In this document: one piece after another, positions 1-9,602 of the stretch
Layout: each line of letters begins with the position of its first letter
How positions within the stretch are numbered: position 1 is the stretch's first letter
Source: Streptomyces huiliensis
GTDB lineage: Bacteria; Actinomycetota; Actinomycetes; Streptomycetales; Streptomycetaceae
Assembly: GCF_020037025.1 (NCBI RefSeq)
Contig: NZ_JAIQLH010000079.1
Coordinates: forward strand, 1 to 64,000
Direction of reading: 5' to 3'
DNA: 64,000 nt
Translations under genes and position numbers: made by a program
The notes under the pieces: generated by a model
Seen by the model: only the letters and a program-made list of their open reading frames with translations
What the model was told of the DNA's origin: nothing
Database searches by the model: none

Positions 1-447
1 GGCGGTGCCGTCGGGGCGGACGAGCAGGGCGCCCGTGAGGTCGTCCGGGCCGCGGGCGACGCGGGCCAGGGCCACCGCCTCGCCGCGGGCGGCGGCCGTC
101 AGGGCGCGGGTGAGGACGGGGCGGCCGGGGGCGGCCGCCGGGACGGGGGCGACCAGGACGTCCAGCGTCCCGCCGCAGGTCAGGCCCACGGCGAAGGCGT
201 CGTCGTCGCTGTACCCGAACCGTTCCCGGAACACCGTCCCCTCCCGCAGCGCCCGTTCGCACAGCTCGTACACCGCCGCCTCGACGCAGCCGCCGGAGAC
301 GGAGCCGACGGCCCGGCCGCGGTCGTCGACGGCCAGCGCGGCGCCCGGGCCGCGCGGGGCGCTGCCGGTGACGGAGACGACGGTGGCGACGGCGAAACCG
401 CGTCCGTCGGCGGCCCAGGCGGCCAGGTCCTCAGCGATGTCCAGCAC
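1..447 (-). CDS. XdhC/CoxI family protein, 3' part cut by window edge
   Basis: The 149 codons inside the window read as the N-terminal part of an XdhC/CoxI protein, a factor that handles sulfurated molybdenum cofactor for xanthine-dehydrogenase-type enzymes. The start VLDIAEDLAAW matches the usual family opening (MLDIAxEL). Further on come a VSVTGSAPRGPG segment and the conserved SGGCVEAAV motif. I chose the GTG at 447 because it gives this family start. It overlaps the last 17 bases of the upstream molybdopterin-subunit gene, so the two are probably translationally coupled. The C-terminal Rossmann half lies outside the window. The family is clear; its exact role here rests on its place in the operon. 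Confidence 0.85.
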   Translation of the reverse strand, partial: MLDIAEDLAAWAADGRGFAVATVVSVTGSAPRGPGAALAVDDRGRAVGSVSGGCVEAAVYELCERALREGTVFRERFGYSDDDAFAVGLTCGGTLDVLVAPVPAAAPGRPVLTRALTAAARGEAVALARVARGPDDLTGALLVRPDGTA

Positions 448-2703
448 GGTCCTGCTCCACGGGCGCGGCGGTCACGGACGCGGCGGTCACGGGCGCGGCG
501 GTCACGGGCGCGGCGGTCACGGGCGCGGCGGTCACGGGCGCGGCGGTCACGGGCGCGGCGGTCACGGGCGCGGCGCCGCCGGCCAGGACGCGGTCGGGGC
601 GGATCGGCAGGTCGCGGTGGCGGACGCCGGTCGCGTGCCAGACGGCGTTGGCGACGGCCGCGGCGGAGCCGACCGTGCCGATCTCGCCGATGCCCTTGAT
701 GCCGACGGGGTCGTCGGGGTCCGGGTCGTCCAGCCAGGCGACCTCGATGGCGGGGACGTCCGCGTGGGCCGCGACGTGGTAGCCCGCGAGGTCGGCGTTG
801 ACCAGGCCGCCCGAGGCGGTGTCCCGGACGGCCTCCTCGTGCAGGGCCATGGACAGGCCCCAGACCATGCCGCCGGTGAGCTGGTTGCGGGCGGTGAGCG
901 GGTTGACGATCCGGCCGGCGGCGAAGACGCCGAGCATGCGGCGGACGCGGATCTCGCCGGTGCCCGGGTCGACGGCGACTTCGGCGAACTGGGCGCCGTA
1001 CGCGTGCCGTTCGTACGCGGCGAGGGACCGCACCGCCTCTTCCGTGTTCGCGCGCACGGTCAGCCCCTCCGGCGGGATCCCGGCGCCCGAGGCGAGCCGG
1101 TCGCGCAGGTCGCGCGCCGCGAGTCGGACGGCCCAGCCCCAGGAGCGGGTGCCCATGGAGCCGCCGGCGACCCAGGCGTCACCGAAGTCGCTGTCGGCGA
1201 TGAGGACGCGGACCCGGTCCGGCGCCACGTCGAGGGCGTCGGCGGCCAGTTGGGTGAGGGCGGTACGGGCTCCCGTCCCGATGTCCGCGGCGGCGATGCG
1301 GACGGTGAAGGCGCCGTCGGCGTGCGCGGTGGCGGTGGCGGTCGCCGGGAAGGCGCCGGTGAAGAAGGAGGACGCCGCCGTGCCGGTGCCGAGCAGCCAC
1401 CGGCCGTCGCGGCGGACGCCGGGGCGCGGGTCGCGTCCGGCCCAGCCGAACCGGCGGGCCCCTTCAGTGAAGCAGTCGGCCAGGCGGTGCCCGGCGAAGG
1501 GGAGTCCCGAGACCGGTCCCGCGGCGGGCTCGTTGCGGGCGCGCAGCACGATCGGGTCCAGGCCGCACCGCTCGGCCAGTTCGTCGAGCGCACACTCCAC
1601 GGCGAACGAGCCGGGGGCCTCGCCGGGCGCGCGCATGAAGGTGGGCGTGGGGACGTCGAGGGGCAGCACCCGGTGGACGGTGCGGTGGCCGCTCGCGTCG
1701 TACATGGACCGCGCGTACGCGGCGCTCGGCTCGACGAACTCGTGCACCGTGGAAGTGGCGCTGAGCGCCGCGTGGTCCAGGGCGCGCAGCCGGCCGTCCG
1801 CGCCGGCGCCCAGCCGGACACGCTGGACGGTGGCGCTGCGGTGGCCGATGAGCGAGAACGTCTGCCGCCGGGTGAGCGCGATGCGCACCGGCCGGCCGAG
1901 CACGGTCGCCGCCATGGCGGCGAGGACGAGGTGCGGGCGGGCCTGCGCCTTGCTGCCGAAGCCGCCGCCGACGTGCTCGGACCGCACGCGGACGTCGGCC
2001 GGGTCGAGGCCGAGGAGCTGTGCGAGGTCCCGGGCGGTCGCGTACGCGCCCTGGGTGGAGTCGACGACCTCCAGCCGCCCGTCCTCCCAGCGGGCCATCG
2101 CCGCGTGCGGCTCCATCGGGTTGTGGTGTTCCTCGGGGGTGGTGTACCAGGCGTCCACCACGATGTCGGAGGCGGCGAGTTCGGCCTCCACGTCGCCCTT
2201 CTCGGTGCGGCCGGGCCCCATGGCCGTGGTCTCCGCCGGGTGGCTGCCGGGGTGCCCGGGGCGGAGGGTGACGTCGTGCGGCTCGGTGTCGTACGTGACG
2301 ACGAGCGCCTCCGCGGCCTCCCTCGCCTGCTCGGGCGTCTCGGCCACGACGCACGCGACCGGCCAGCCCGCGTGCGGCACCCGGTCGTGCTGGAGGATGC
2401 GCGTGGTGGCGTCGGGCCCGAAGGTGCCCGCGAAGTCCTCCTTCAGGCGCGGCGCGTTGCCGTGGTGCAGGACGGTGAGGACGCCGGGCATGGCCCGGAC
2501 GGGCGCGTCGTCGACGGAACGGATCCGGCCGCGGGCCACGGTGGAGAGGACGATCCAGCCGTGCGCGAGCCCGTCGGCGGGGTGGTCGGCGGCGTAGCGG
2601 GCGGCGCCGGTGACCTTGTCGCGGCCTTCGACGCGGAGGTGGGAGGCGCCGACGGACGGGGTGGCGGGGGTGGTGGCCGCGGGGGCGGTCGTCGCGGTGG
2701 TCA

Positions 2704-2704
<1 letters not shown>
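431..2704 (-). CDS. Xanthine dehydrogenase family, molybdopterin-binding subunit
   Basis: A 757-residue molybdopterin-binding subunit of a three-subunit xanthine-dehydrogenase/aldehyde-oxidase-type hydroxylase. After a Thr/Ala/Pro-rich leader come the entry segment RVEGRDKVTGAARYAADHP, the EHVGGGFGSKAQARPHL cofactor region, FMRAPGEAPGSFAVECALDELA and, near the C-terminus, the GIKGIGEIGTVG segment with the Glu expected at the active site. The start ATG at 2704 overlaps the FAD-subunit stop (TGATG). The C-terminus carries an unusual (PVTAA)7 tail. The substrate cannot be told from sequence: a purine, an aldehyde or an N-heterocycle is possible. The 2Fe-2S, FAD, Moco, XdhC order is typical of actinomycete operons. 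Confidence 0.92.
461..575 (-). repeat. 15-bp tandem repeats coding (PVTAA)n
   Basis: Seven tandem copies of a 15-bp unit (plus strand GGTCACGGGCGCGGC with small changes) lie at the 3' end of the molybdopterin-subunit gene. They are in frame and encode PVTAA repeated six times plus one SVTAA. The unit is a multiple of three, so copy-number change would lengthen or shorten the tail without a frameshift. Confidence 0.95.
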
Positions 2705-3698
<994 letters not shown>

Positions 3699-3702
<4 letters not shown>

Positions 3703-4244
3703 GCCACCACCTCCGACTCCGCGCCCGCGGCCCGCGCGACGGCCCGGACGATCGTCGGGTACGCGCCGCAGCGGCACAGGTTGCCGCTCATCCGCTCCCG
3801 GATCTCGGCGTCGGTGAGGGCGGGCGGACCCGCCTCGGGGCGGACGTCGGCGGTGGCGGCACTGGGCCAGCCGGCCGCGTGCTCGTCGAGGACGGCGAGG
3901 GCCGAGCAGATCTGCCCGGGGGTGCAGTAGCCGCACTGGTAGCCGTCGAGTTCGAGGAACGCCTGCTGGACGGGGTGCAGCCGGTCGCCGTCGGCGACGC
4001 CCTCGATGGTGGTGATCGCCCGCCCTTCGGCGGCGACGGCGAGCTGTAAACAGGCCACGGCGCGCCGGCCGTCGAGCAGCACGGTGCAGGCGCCGCACTG
4101 CCCTTGGTCGCAGCCCTTCTTGGTGCCGGTCAGGGCGAGGCGCTCGCGCAGGGCGTCGAGGAGGGTGGTGCGGTGGTCGACGGTGAGGGTGTGCGGGGTT
4201 CCGTTGATGTGCAGGGTGATGACGCTGGACGTCGCTTCGGTCAT
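3699..4244 (-). CDS. Xanthine dehydrogenase family, 2Fe-2S subunit
   Basis: A 181-residue iron-sulfur subunit. The plant-ferredoxin-type domain has Cys45, Cys50 and Cys53 (GCDQGQCGAC) plus Cys65. The C-terminal helical domain has Cys104 and Cys107 (CGYC) plus Cys157 and Cys159 (NLCRCG), so all eight ligands of the two 2Fe-2S clusters are present. This is the first gene of the operon. The TetR gene is divergent, and the intergenic region carries two palindromes that probably control both. No Tat signal is present, so the enzyme is likely cytoplasmic. Confidence 0.94.
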
Positions 4245-4401
4245 GGGGCCCTTTTCGGCTCTCGGCAGGGGGTTTCCACGGGGGTTCGGCGGACGGGTGC
4301 GCGGCACGGGTGGCGCCGGAAGAGGCGGGCCGCGGGCCGTCGGCCGTTCCGACGGCCGTCTCGGCCGGTGGAGCTCGGCCACTAAAATGGGACTGTGCGG
4401 T

Positions 4402-4442
4402 GGGCAGTTGTCCGGAGGACGCGCGTAGCGGACAGCTGTCCG
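4402..4442. promoter_or_regulatory. Paired palindromic operators between xdh operon and TetR gene
   Basis: A perfect 14-bp palindrome, CGGACAGCTGTCCG, lies at 4429-4442. A related site, GGGCAGTTGTCC, at 4402-4413 matches the palindrome core at 10 of 12 bases, with its start 28 bp from that of the core. Both sit in the divergent intergenic region, between the 2Fe-2S gene and the TetR gene. The simplest reading is a pair of binding sites for the TetR protein, controlling itself and the operon. Confidence 0.6.
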
Positions 4443-4523
4443 GATACTCGAACCTAGCGGACGGCCGCCGGACGGGCAAGAGTTGGGAATCGGAGCGGGT
4501 ACGGAGAGAGGGCGAGGACACGC

Positions 4524-5135
4524 GTGCGGACGACGGTGCCAGAGCAGGACGGCGAACCCCCGCACCGGCGCGCGGACGCCCGGCGCAACCGCGAACGCAT
4601 CCTGGCGGCGGCGCTGGAGGAGCTGACACACTCCCCCGCCGTCGCGCTCAGCGTGATCGCGAAGAAGGCCGGCGTCGGACAGGGGACCCTCTACCGGAAC
4701 TTCCCCGACCGGGAGGCGCTCATCCTGGAGGTCTACCGCTTCGAGGTGCAGCAGGTGTACGAGGCCGCCCGCCGGCTGCTCGCGACCCGGCCGCCCGAGC
4801 GGGCCCTGCGCGAGTGGCTGGACCGGCTGGCCCGCTACGCGGCGGCCAAGGCGGGCCTGGCCGACGCGATGCGCGAGGCCACCCGCGCCCCCGCCACCCC
4901 GGCCCGCTGGGGCCACGCGCCCATCACGGACGCCATCGAACTCCTCCTGGAGGCCAACGAGAAGGCCGGCGCCATCCGCCCCGGCGTGACGCCCGACGAC
5001 TTCCTCCTCGCCATCGCCGGCCTCTGGCACATCGGCGCCCGCCCCGACGCCGAGGAGCGCGTCGGGCGCCTCTTCGACCTGGTCACGGACGGGCTGCGGG
5101 CGGGCGCCCCCGGGCGTCGCGGCGGGACGGGCTGA
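4524..5135 (+). CDS. TetR family transcriptional regulator
   Basis: A 203-residue TetR-type repressor. The N-terminal helix-turn-helix is recognisable around residues 20-65: ADARRNRERILAAALEEL, then VIAKKAGVGQGTLYRNFPDRE, which is the family recognition-helix signature. The rest is an all-helical ligand domain of unknown ligand. The GTG start at 4524 follows a purine-rich stretch (GAGAGAGGGCGAGG) that can act as ribosome binding site. It is divergent from the molybdoenzyme operon and close to the two palindromes, so control of that operon and of itself is likely. It converges with the CGNR gene, 12 bases away. Confidence 0.93.
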   Translation: MRTTVPEQDGEPPHRRADARRNRERILAAALEELTHSPAVALSVIAKKAGVGQGTLYRNFPDREALILEVYRFEVQQVYEAARRLLATRPPERALREWLDRLARYAAAKAGLADAMREATRAPATPARWGHAPITDAIELLLEANEKAGAIRPGVTPDDFLLAIAGLWHIGARPDAEERVGRLFDLVTDGLRAGAPGRRGGTG

Positions 5136-5147
5136 CGGCCCGGCGGT

Positions 5148-5708
5148 TCACCCCGCCGCAGCGACGGAGGTCTTCCTGCGGGCGCGGTACGCCGCGGCCT
5201 TGATCTTGTTGCCGCAGGACTCCATGCCGCACCACTGGCGGCGCATGCCGCGCGAGCGGTCGACGTAGACGCGGGTGCACTCGGGGTTGCCGCACTCCTT
5301 GAGCAGGGGCACGTCCGGGCCGCTCAGCAGCTCCACCGCGTGCCGGGCGACGGCCGCCAGCGCTTCGCGCTGCGTCGCCGAGGTCCAGCGCCCGGAGCGG
5401 GTCAGCCGGGGCGCGGCGGGCGCCTTCGCCGCCGCGTCGTTGACCGCGGCCAGCGCCTCGTCGGCGAAGTCCGCGCCGCGGCGCCGGTCGGTGACCAGCC
5501 GGTAGACGGCCTCGCGCACGGCCGCCGCCCGCTCGACGTCGGCCCGCCGGGCGGGCGAGACGGCGTCGACGAGGCCGGACTCCACGTACCACGCGTCCAG
5601 CCGGTCCGGCGTCGCGAACATCTCGAACCGCAGCGTGCGGCGCGCCCGGAGCGTGGCCGCGAAGTCCAGGGCCGGGTGGCCGCACACGAAGACGTGGTCC
5701 GGATTCAC
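5148..5708 (-). CDS. CGNR zinc finger (ABATE domain) protein
   Basis: A 186-residue protein of the ABATE/CGNR family, thought to be stress-linked transcription factors in actinomycetes. The N-terminal GHPALDFAATLRAR is the ABATE opening. The C-terminus has the zinc-finger pattern CGNPECTRVYVDRSR followed by RRQWCGMESCGNKIKAAAYR, with the four Cys ligands and the CGN motif that names the family. The GTG start at 5708 gives the typical N-terminus. It stands alone, convergent with the TetR gene. Confidence 0.9.
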   Translation of the reverse strand: MNPDHVFVCGHPALDFAATLRARRTLRFEMFATPDRLDAWYVESGLVDAVSPARRADVERAAAVREAVYRLVTDRRRGADFADEALAAVNDAAAKAPAAPRLTRSGRWTSATQREALAAVARHAVELLSGPDVPLLKECGNPECTRVYVDRSRGMRRQWCGMESCGNKIKAAAYRARRKTSVAAAG

Positions 5709-5768
5709 GTCACCATCCTGGCGGGTGATCCCGGCACCCGCAAGGACGGTCGTCGCGGTCGGAGCCGC

Positions 5769-7403
5769 TCAGGCGTCCGGCGCCCCCGTCTCCGTCAGCC
5801 TCCCGTCCGCGACCCGCAGCCACCGGTCGACGCCGATCCGCCCGAGGAACCGCTCGTCATGGCTGACCACCACGAACGCGCCGCGGTAGCAGGCCAGGGC
5901 ACTCTCCAGCTGCCCGACGCCGACCAGGTCCAGATTGTTCGTCGGCTCGTCCAACAGCAGGAGCTGCGGCGCCGGTTCGGCGCACAGGACGCAGGCGAGC
6001 GTGGCGCGCAGCAGTTCGCCGCCGGAGAGGACGCGGACGGGCAGGTGGGCCCGGGGGCCGCGGAACAGGAACCGCGCGAGCAGGTTCATCCGTTCCGCCT
6101 CCGGCCGGTGCGGGGCGGCGGCCGCGAAGTTCTCGGCCACCGTACGGCCCGGGTCGAGCAGGTCGAGGCGCTGCGACAGGGAGGCGATCCGCCCGTCGGC
6201 CCGCCGGACGGTGCCGCCGTCCGGGGCGAGTCCGCCCGCGATCAGCCGCAGCAGCGTGGTCTTGCCCGCGCCGTTGGGCCCGGTGAGCGCGATGCGCTCG
6301 GGCCCGCGGACCGTGAGGTCGACGCCGTCCCCCGTGAACAGCTCGCGCTCGCCGCGGCGGACCCGCAGCCCCTCGCCCAGGACGAGGGTGCGGCCGGCGG
6401 GGACGTCGGTGTCGGGCAGCTCCAGGACGAGCCGCTGCTCGTCCCGCAGGGCGCGGCCCGCCTCGTCCAGCCGGGCCTGTGCCTCGTGGACGCGCGTGGC
6501 GTGCGTCTGGCCGGCCCGGCCGGCGGACTCCTGGGCGCCGCGCTTCATGTTCCCGGCGAAGATGCGCGGCAGGCCGGCGTTCTTGAGGTTGCGGGCGGCG
6601 TTGCTCGCCCGCTTCTCGGCCCGTTCCCGGGCCTGCTGCATCTCGCGCTTCTCCCGCTTCAGCTCCTGCTCGGCGTTGCGGACGTTCTTCTCCGCGACCT
6701 CCCGCTCGTTCCGGACGGCCTCCTCGTACCGGCTGAAGTTGCCGCCGTAGGTCCGCAGTTCGCCGCGGTCGAGTTCGGCGATGCGCTCCATGCGGTCGAG
6801 CAGGGCGCGGTCGTGGCTGACGAGCAGCAGGGTGCCGTTCCAGTCCGCGAGGACGTCGTAGAGCTTGTGGCGCGCTTCGAGGTCGAGGTTGTTGGTCGGT
6901 TCGTCCAGCAGCAGCACGTCGGGACGCTTGAGCAGCTGCGCCGCCAGGCCGAGGCTGACGATCTGGCCGCCGCTGAGCGTGCCCAGGGTGCGGTCGAGGG
7001 CGAGCCCGCCGAGGCCGAGCCGGTCGAGCTGGGCGCGGGTGCGCTCCTCGACGTCCCAGTCGTCGCCGATGGTCGTGAAGTGCTCTTCGCCCACGTCGCC
7101 GGACTCGACGGCGTCGATGGCGCGGATCACCGCGTCGATGCCGAGGATCTCGGCGACCGTCGGCTCCCCGGTGAGGGGCAGGGTCTGCGGGAGGTACCCG
7201 ATCGCGCCCTGGACGGTCAAGGAGCCGCCGGTGGGCCGGAGTTCACCGGCGATCAGCTTGAGCAGGGTGCTCTTGCCGGAGCCGTTGGGCGCGACGAGCC
7301 CCGTGCGGCCCGCGCCGACGGTGAAGGACAGGTCCTGGAACACCGGGGTCTCGTCGGGCCAGGAGAAGGACAGCCGGGAGCAGATGACGGAAGCGTCGGA
7401 CAT
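5769..7403 (-). CDS. ABC-F family ATPase (ribosome-acting, resistance type)
   Basis: A 544-residue protein with two ABC ATPase domains and no membrane segments, so an ABC-F protein that acts on ribosomes rather than a transporter. Domain 1 has Walker A NGSGKST (about 40-46), LSGGQ (143-147) and LLLDEPTNNLDL (164-175). Domain 2 has NGAGKTT (about 377-383), LSGGE and a second LLLLDEPTNNLDL. Both lack the usual GDRNG of transporters. A long charged linker (about 230-330) separates them, as in antibiotic-resistance ABC-F proteins. The ribosome binding site GAGG lies about 10 bases before the ATG. The leader encodes a short peptide and can fold, which suggests attenuation control. The antibiotic class cannot be read from sequence. 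Confidence 0.92.
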   Translation of the reverse strand: MSDASVICSRLSFSWPDETPVFQDLSFTVGAGRTGLVAPNGSGKSTLLKLIAGELRPTGGSLTVQGAIGYLPQTLPLTGEPTVAEILGIDAVIRAIDAVESGDVGEEHFTTIGDDWDVEERTRAQLDRLGLGGLALDRTLGTLSGGQIVSLGLAAQLLKRPDVLLLDEPTNNLDLEARHKLYDVLADWNGTLLLVSHDRALLDRMERIAELDRGELRTYGGNFSRYEEAVRNEREVAEKNVRNAEQELKREKREMQQARERAEKRASNAARNLKNAGLPRIFAGNMKRGAQESAGRAGQTHATRVHEAQARLDEAGRALRDEQRLVLELPDTDVPAGRTLVLGEGLRVRRGERELFTGDGVDLTVRGPERIALTGPNGAGKTTLLRLIAGGLAPDGGTVRRADGRIASLSQRLDLLDPGRTVAENFAAAAPHRPEAERMNLLARFLFRGPRAHLPVRVLSGGELLRATLACVLCAEPAPQLLLLDEPTNNLDLVGVGQLESALACYRGAFVVVSHDERFLGRIGVDRWLRVADGRLTETGAPDA

Positions 7404-7574
7404 GGAGACGACCTCGTGTGGAGCAGAGGGCAGAGCTCTCCCCCGGGAAACCGCGGTACGGAAGCCGTGGCGTGGAGAGCACTGCGCCTGGAACAGGAAA
7501 AGGGGACGGCGAGACGGACCACCGCGGCGGCGTCGCCCAAGGCGCGCCCGCCGGTGGCCGGTCGGGTCCGGGTA

Positions 7575-7604
7575 TCACCCGGAGATGTCGTCGTCCACCA
7601 CCAT
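7575..7604 (-). CDS. Leader peptide MVVDDDISG upstream of the ABC-F gene
   Basis: A 9-codon open frame (ATG to TGA) with a strong ribosome binding site, GAGGAG, whose end is 7 bases before the ATG. It lies about 170 bases upstream of the ABC-F start, inside the transcribed leader. Its last codons and stop lie in a 7-bp inverted repeat, TCCGGGT-gat-ACCCGGA (7567-7583), so a ribosome on the peptide would block that hairpin. Short leader ORFs of this sort control several antibiotic-induced ABC-F genes by ribosome stalling. That this one does so is inference. Confidence 0.55.
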   Translation of the reverse strand: MVVDDDISG

Positions 7605-7641
7605 GTCCGGTCTCCTCTACGCAAGATCACTGACGGCGCCC

Positions 7642-7669
7642 ACCCTACAAGCTGTCCCGCAACTGTCAA
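7642..7669 (-). promoter_or_regulatory. Promoter of the ABC-F leader (-35 TTGACA, -10 TAGGGT)
   Basis: On the minus strand a perfect -35 box TTGACA (7669-7664) is followed after 16 bases by TAGGGT (7647-7642). Transcription would start near 7635, which puts the leader peptide about 30 bases downstream and the ABC-F start about 230 bases downstream. Confidence 0.65.
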
Positions 7670-7751
7670 TGTAGCGGTGTCGATCGACGGCACGGCCCCC
7701 CGGCCGCGGCGTTTGTCGTGCCATACGGGCATGGCGCTGCCGGCGAGAGTT

Positions 7752-9068
7752 TCAGAGGGCGTTGAGGTTCACCGCGGAGGCGATGGCGTGGGACCCGGCT
7801 TCGTTGGGGTGCAGGCCGTCTTGGAAAACGTAGCCGGGGCGCGGCAGGGTGGGGTCGGCGGGGTGGGCGAGGGCACGGTCGATGTCGAGGACGGAGTCGT
7901 ACGCGCCGCTGGTGCGAATCCAGTGGTTGACCGCGGCCCGGACCTTCTCGCCCCGCTCGCTGTAGACGGGGAAAAGGGCGCCCTTCATGGGCAGGATGGT
8001 CGCGCCGACGGCCTTGACACCGCGGGCGTGGGAAGCGCGGATCAGCTCTTTATGGGCCTTGATGATCTGGTCCGCGGTCACGTGGGGTGCGGGGTCCATG
8101 CAGGGGTCGCCCATCTCGGGGGCGCCGATGTCGTTGCCGCCCAGATGAATGATCACCGCGCGCACGCCAGGGCGGTCGAGTACGTCGCGCCGGAAGCGGT
8201 CGGTGGCCTTGTCCCCGTAGCAGGGGGAGCCGTTGAGGATCCGGTTTCCGGCGATGCCGGCGTTGACCACGTCCAGCGGGCGGTGGGCGGCAGCGAGGCG
8301 TTCGGCGAGCTTGTCCGTGAAGCGGTTGTCAGCGCCGGGCGTGGCTCCTGTCCCGTCCATGAGTGAGTCCCCGAAGGCGACCACGGTGCCGCGCTGCGGG
8401 GAGGCTCCGCCGGACACTTCCACACCGCTGAGGAAGTACCAGGCGTTCGTGGACGTCTTGAAGGCGTCGCCGCCGGAGTCGGCCAGATGGCGTCCGGAGG
8501 CGCGGTACGAGGTGGCAGTGGTGTACCGGTGGAAAGTGGCTGGACCGGTACGGTCGGCGACGTACAGGGTGACGGTCAGCTTCTCCAGCGGGGAGGTGCT
8601 CAGGGCCTCGGCATCGCTCACGATGTCACGGCCCGGGGCGATGGTGGTGCCCTGAGCCCCGCCGAACGTCAGCTCGCGTGCTGTGCCTGGCCAGACCCGG
8701 GCGTCGCCGGCGGACCGGCCGACGGTCGCGGCGGTGATCCGCAGCGGAGAGGTGCCGTACGAGTTGGACAGCCTGATCCTCAGCGTGGAGCCGCCGGTCG
8801 TCACGCGGACCACTTGACGTACGGACTGGTCGGCGAACCCCTGCCGCGACCAGTTGGGCCCCCAGTCTTCGCTGCCCTCGACGGGCCGCTGCATGGCTGT
8901 GCCCCATGCCCCGGTCCACACCGGACCTTCGGGGGCGCGCGACTGCTGCCGCGCGTCCTCGTGTGCCACGGCTGCCGCCGAGACAACGAGCGCGGTGAGC
9001 ACCGCCGTGCCGGCGGCGAGCATGCCTCGTCGTCCCTTCTTCCACAGCCGCGGCTTCGCTGAATGCAT
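7752..9068 (-). CDS. Secreted SGNH/GDSL hydrolase
   Basis: A 438-residue exported esterase/lipase of the SGNH family. The N-terminus is basic (KPRLWKKGRRG), followed by a hydrophobic segment (about 16-36) ending AAAVAHEDA, a Sec-type signal. An N-terminal beta-rich region with WTGAWGTAMQRP precedes the catalytic domain. Block I is FGDSLMDG with the nucleophile Ser, block III is LGGNDIG, and block V is DGLHPNEAG with the catalytic Asp and His. The start ATG at 9068 has GAGGAG 6 bases upstream. The substrate is unknown; family members act on lipids or on acylated sugars. It is monocistronic by spacing. Confidence 0.92.
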   Translation of the reverse strand: MHSAKPRLWKKGRRGMLAAGTAVLTALVVSAAAVAHEDARQQSRAPEGPVWTGAWGTAMQRPVEGSEDWGPNWSRQGFADQSVRQVVRVTTGGSTLRIRLSNSYGTSPLRITAATVGRSAGDARVWPGTARELTFGGAQGTTIAPGRDIVSDAEALSTSPLEKLTVTLYVADRTGPATFHRYTTATSYRASGRHLADSGGDAFKTSTNAWYFLSGVEVSGGASPQRGTVVAFGDSLMDGTGATPGADNRFTDKLAERLAAAHRPLDVVNAGIAGNRILNGSPCYGDKATDRFRRDVLDRPGVRAVIIHLGGNDIGAPEMGDPCMDPAPHVTADQIIKAHKELIRASHARGVKAVGATILPMKGALFPVYSERGEKVRAAVNHWIRTSGAYDSVLDIDRALAHPADPTLPRPGYVFQDGLHPNEAGSHAIASAVNLNAL

Positions 9069-9389
9069 CAGGATCTCCTCGGTAAAAAAAGAGTGATGAG
9101 GAGATCTCAGCGTCCTTCGAGCCGGAGATCAGCGGGGCTGGCCCCCGAATCCGCCTTCGGGTTAACCCCACATGGGGCCGAGGCCGGGCCCGCGCGCGTT
9201 CCGCCAGGTGACGAGCGATGAGCCGGAACGGTGGAGGCGCTCAGTCACCTGCTGGAGCCGAGCAGCCCAGTGCGGTGATCGACGCGGCTGGTTTCGTCAC
9301 GGCGTCGGAGTCGTCCCGGATATTTCCGTTCACCGGGCTCAGCCCGCGCTGCTTCCGGGTACGGCCACCCGAAGCGGTTTTCGTCCGGC
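9069..9389. other. Intergenic stretch with one palindrome
   Basis: No gene is supported in this stretch. It holds the minus-strand 5' region of the SGNH hydrolase gene, with a run of seven T on the minus strand just before the ribosome binding site. It also has a perfect palindrome, GGGTTAACCC, at 9159-9168 that could be an operator for that gene. Nothing else is recognised. Confidence 0.5.
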
Positions 9390-9566
9390 TCAGAGCGCCA
9401 GGTCCCACGCCAGGCAGGCGAGGTGGGTGCGCACCTCGGGGCCGCCGGGGCCGTACTCCGGAGGCTCCGGCGAGGCCGCCTTCTCCTCCACCAAGTCCTC
9501 GTAGGCGATCCGCTCGGGCAGCGCACCGAACCGCGCGTGGCGCGCCGCCGCCTCGTCGTCCCTCAT
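9390..9566 (-). CDS. Small hypothetical protein, 58 residues
   Basis: A short acidic protein starting MRDDEAAARHARFGALPERI and ending HLACLAWDLAL. The start ATG at 9566 has AGGAG 7 bases upstream. Base use at third positions fits coding in this frame. I do not recognise a function. A perfect 15-bp palindrome lies 21 bases upstream of the start, so expression may be controlled by a TetR-type repressor encoded elsewhere. Confidence 0.65.
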   Translation of the reverse strand: MRDDEAAARHARFGALPERIAYEDLVEEKAASPEPPEYGPGGPEVRTHLACLAWDLAL

Positions 9567-9587
9567 GTCCCCGCTCCTTCCGCTTAG

Positions 9588-9602
9588 CTGACTGACAGTC
9601 AG
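9588..9602. promoter_or_regulatory. Perfect 15-bp palindrome, TetR-type operator
   Basis: CTGACTGACAGTCAG is a perfect inverted repeat with 7-bp arms and one central base. This spacing and composition are typical of TetR-family operators. It overlaps the stop codon of the hydrolase remnant and lies just upstream of the 58-residue gene. No regulator gene is adjacent. Confidence 0.5.

Noticed and set aside
461..575. Regularly spaced repeats that could suggest a CRISPR array
   Set aside because: The units are 15 bp, directly adjacent with no spacers and in frame with the gene they belong to.
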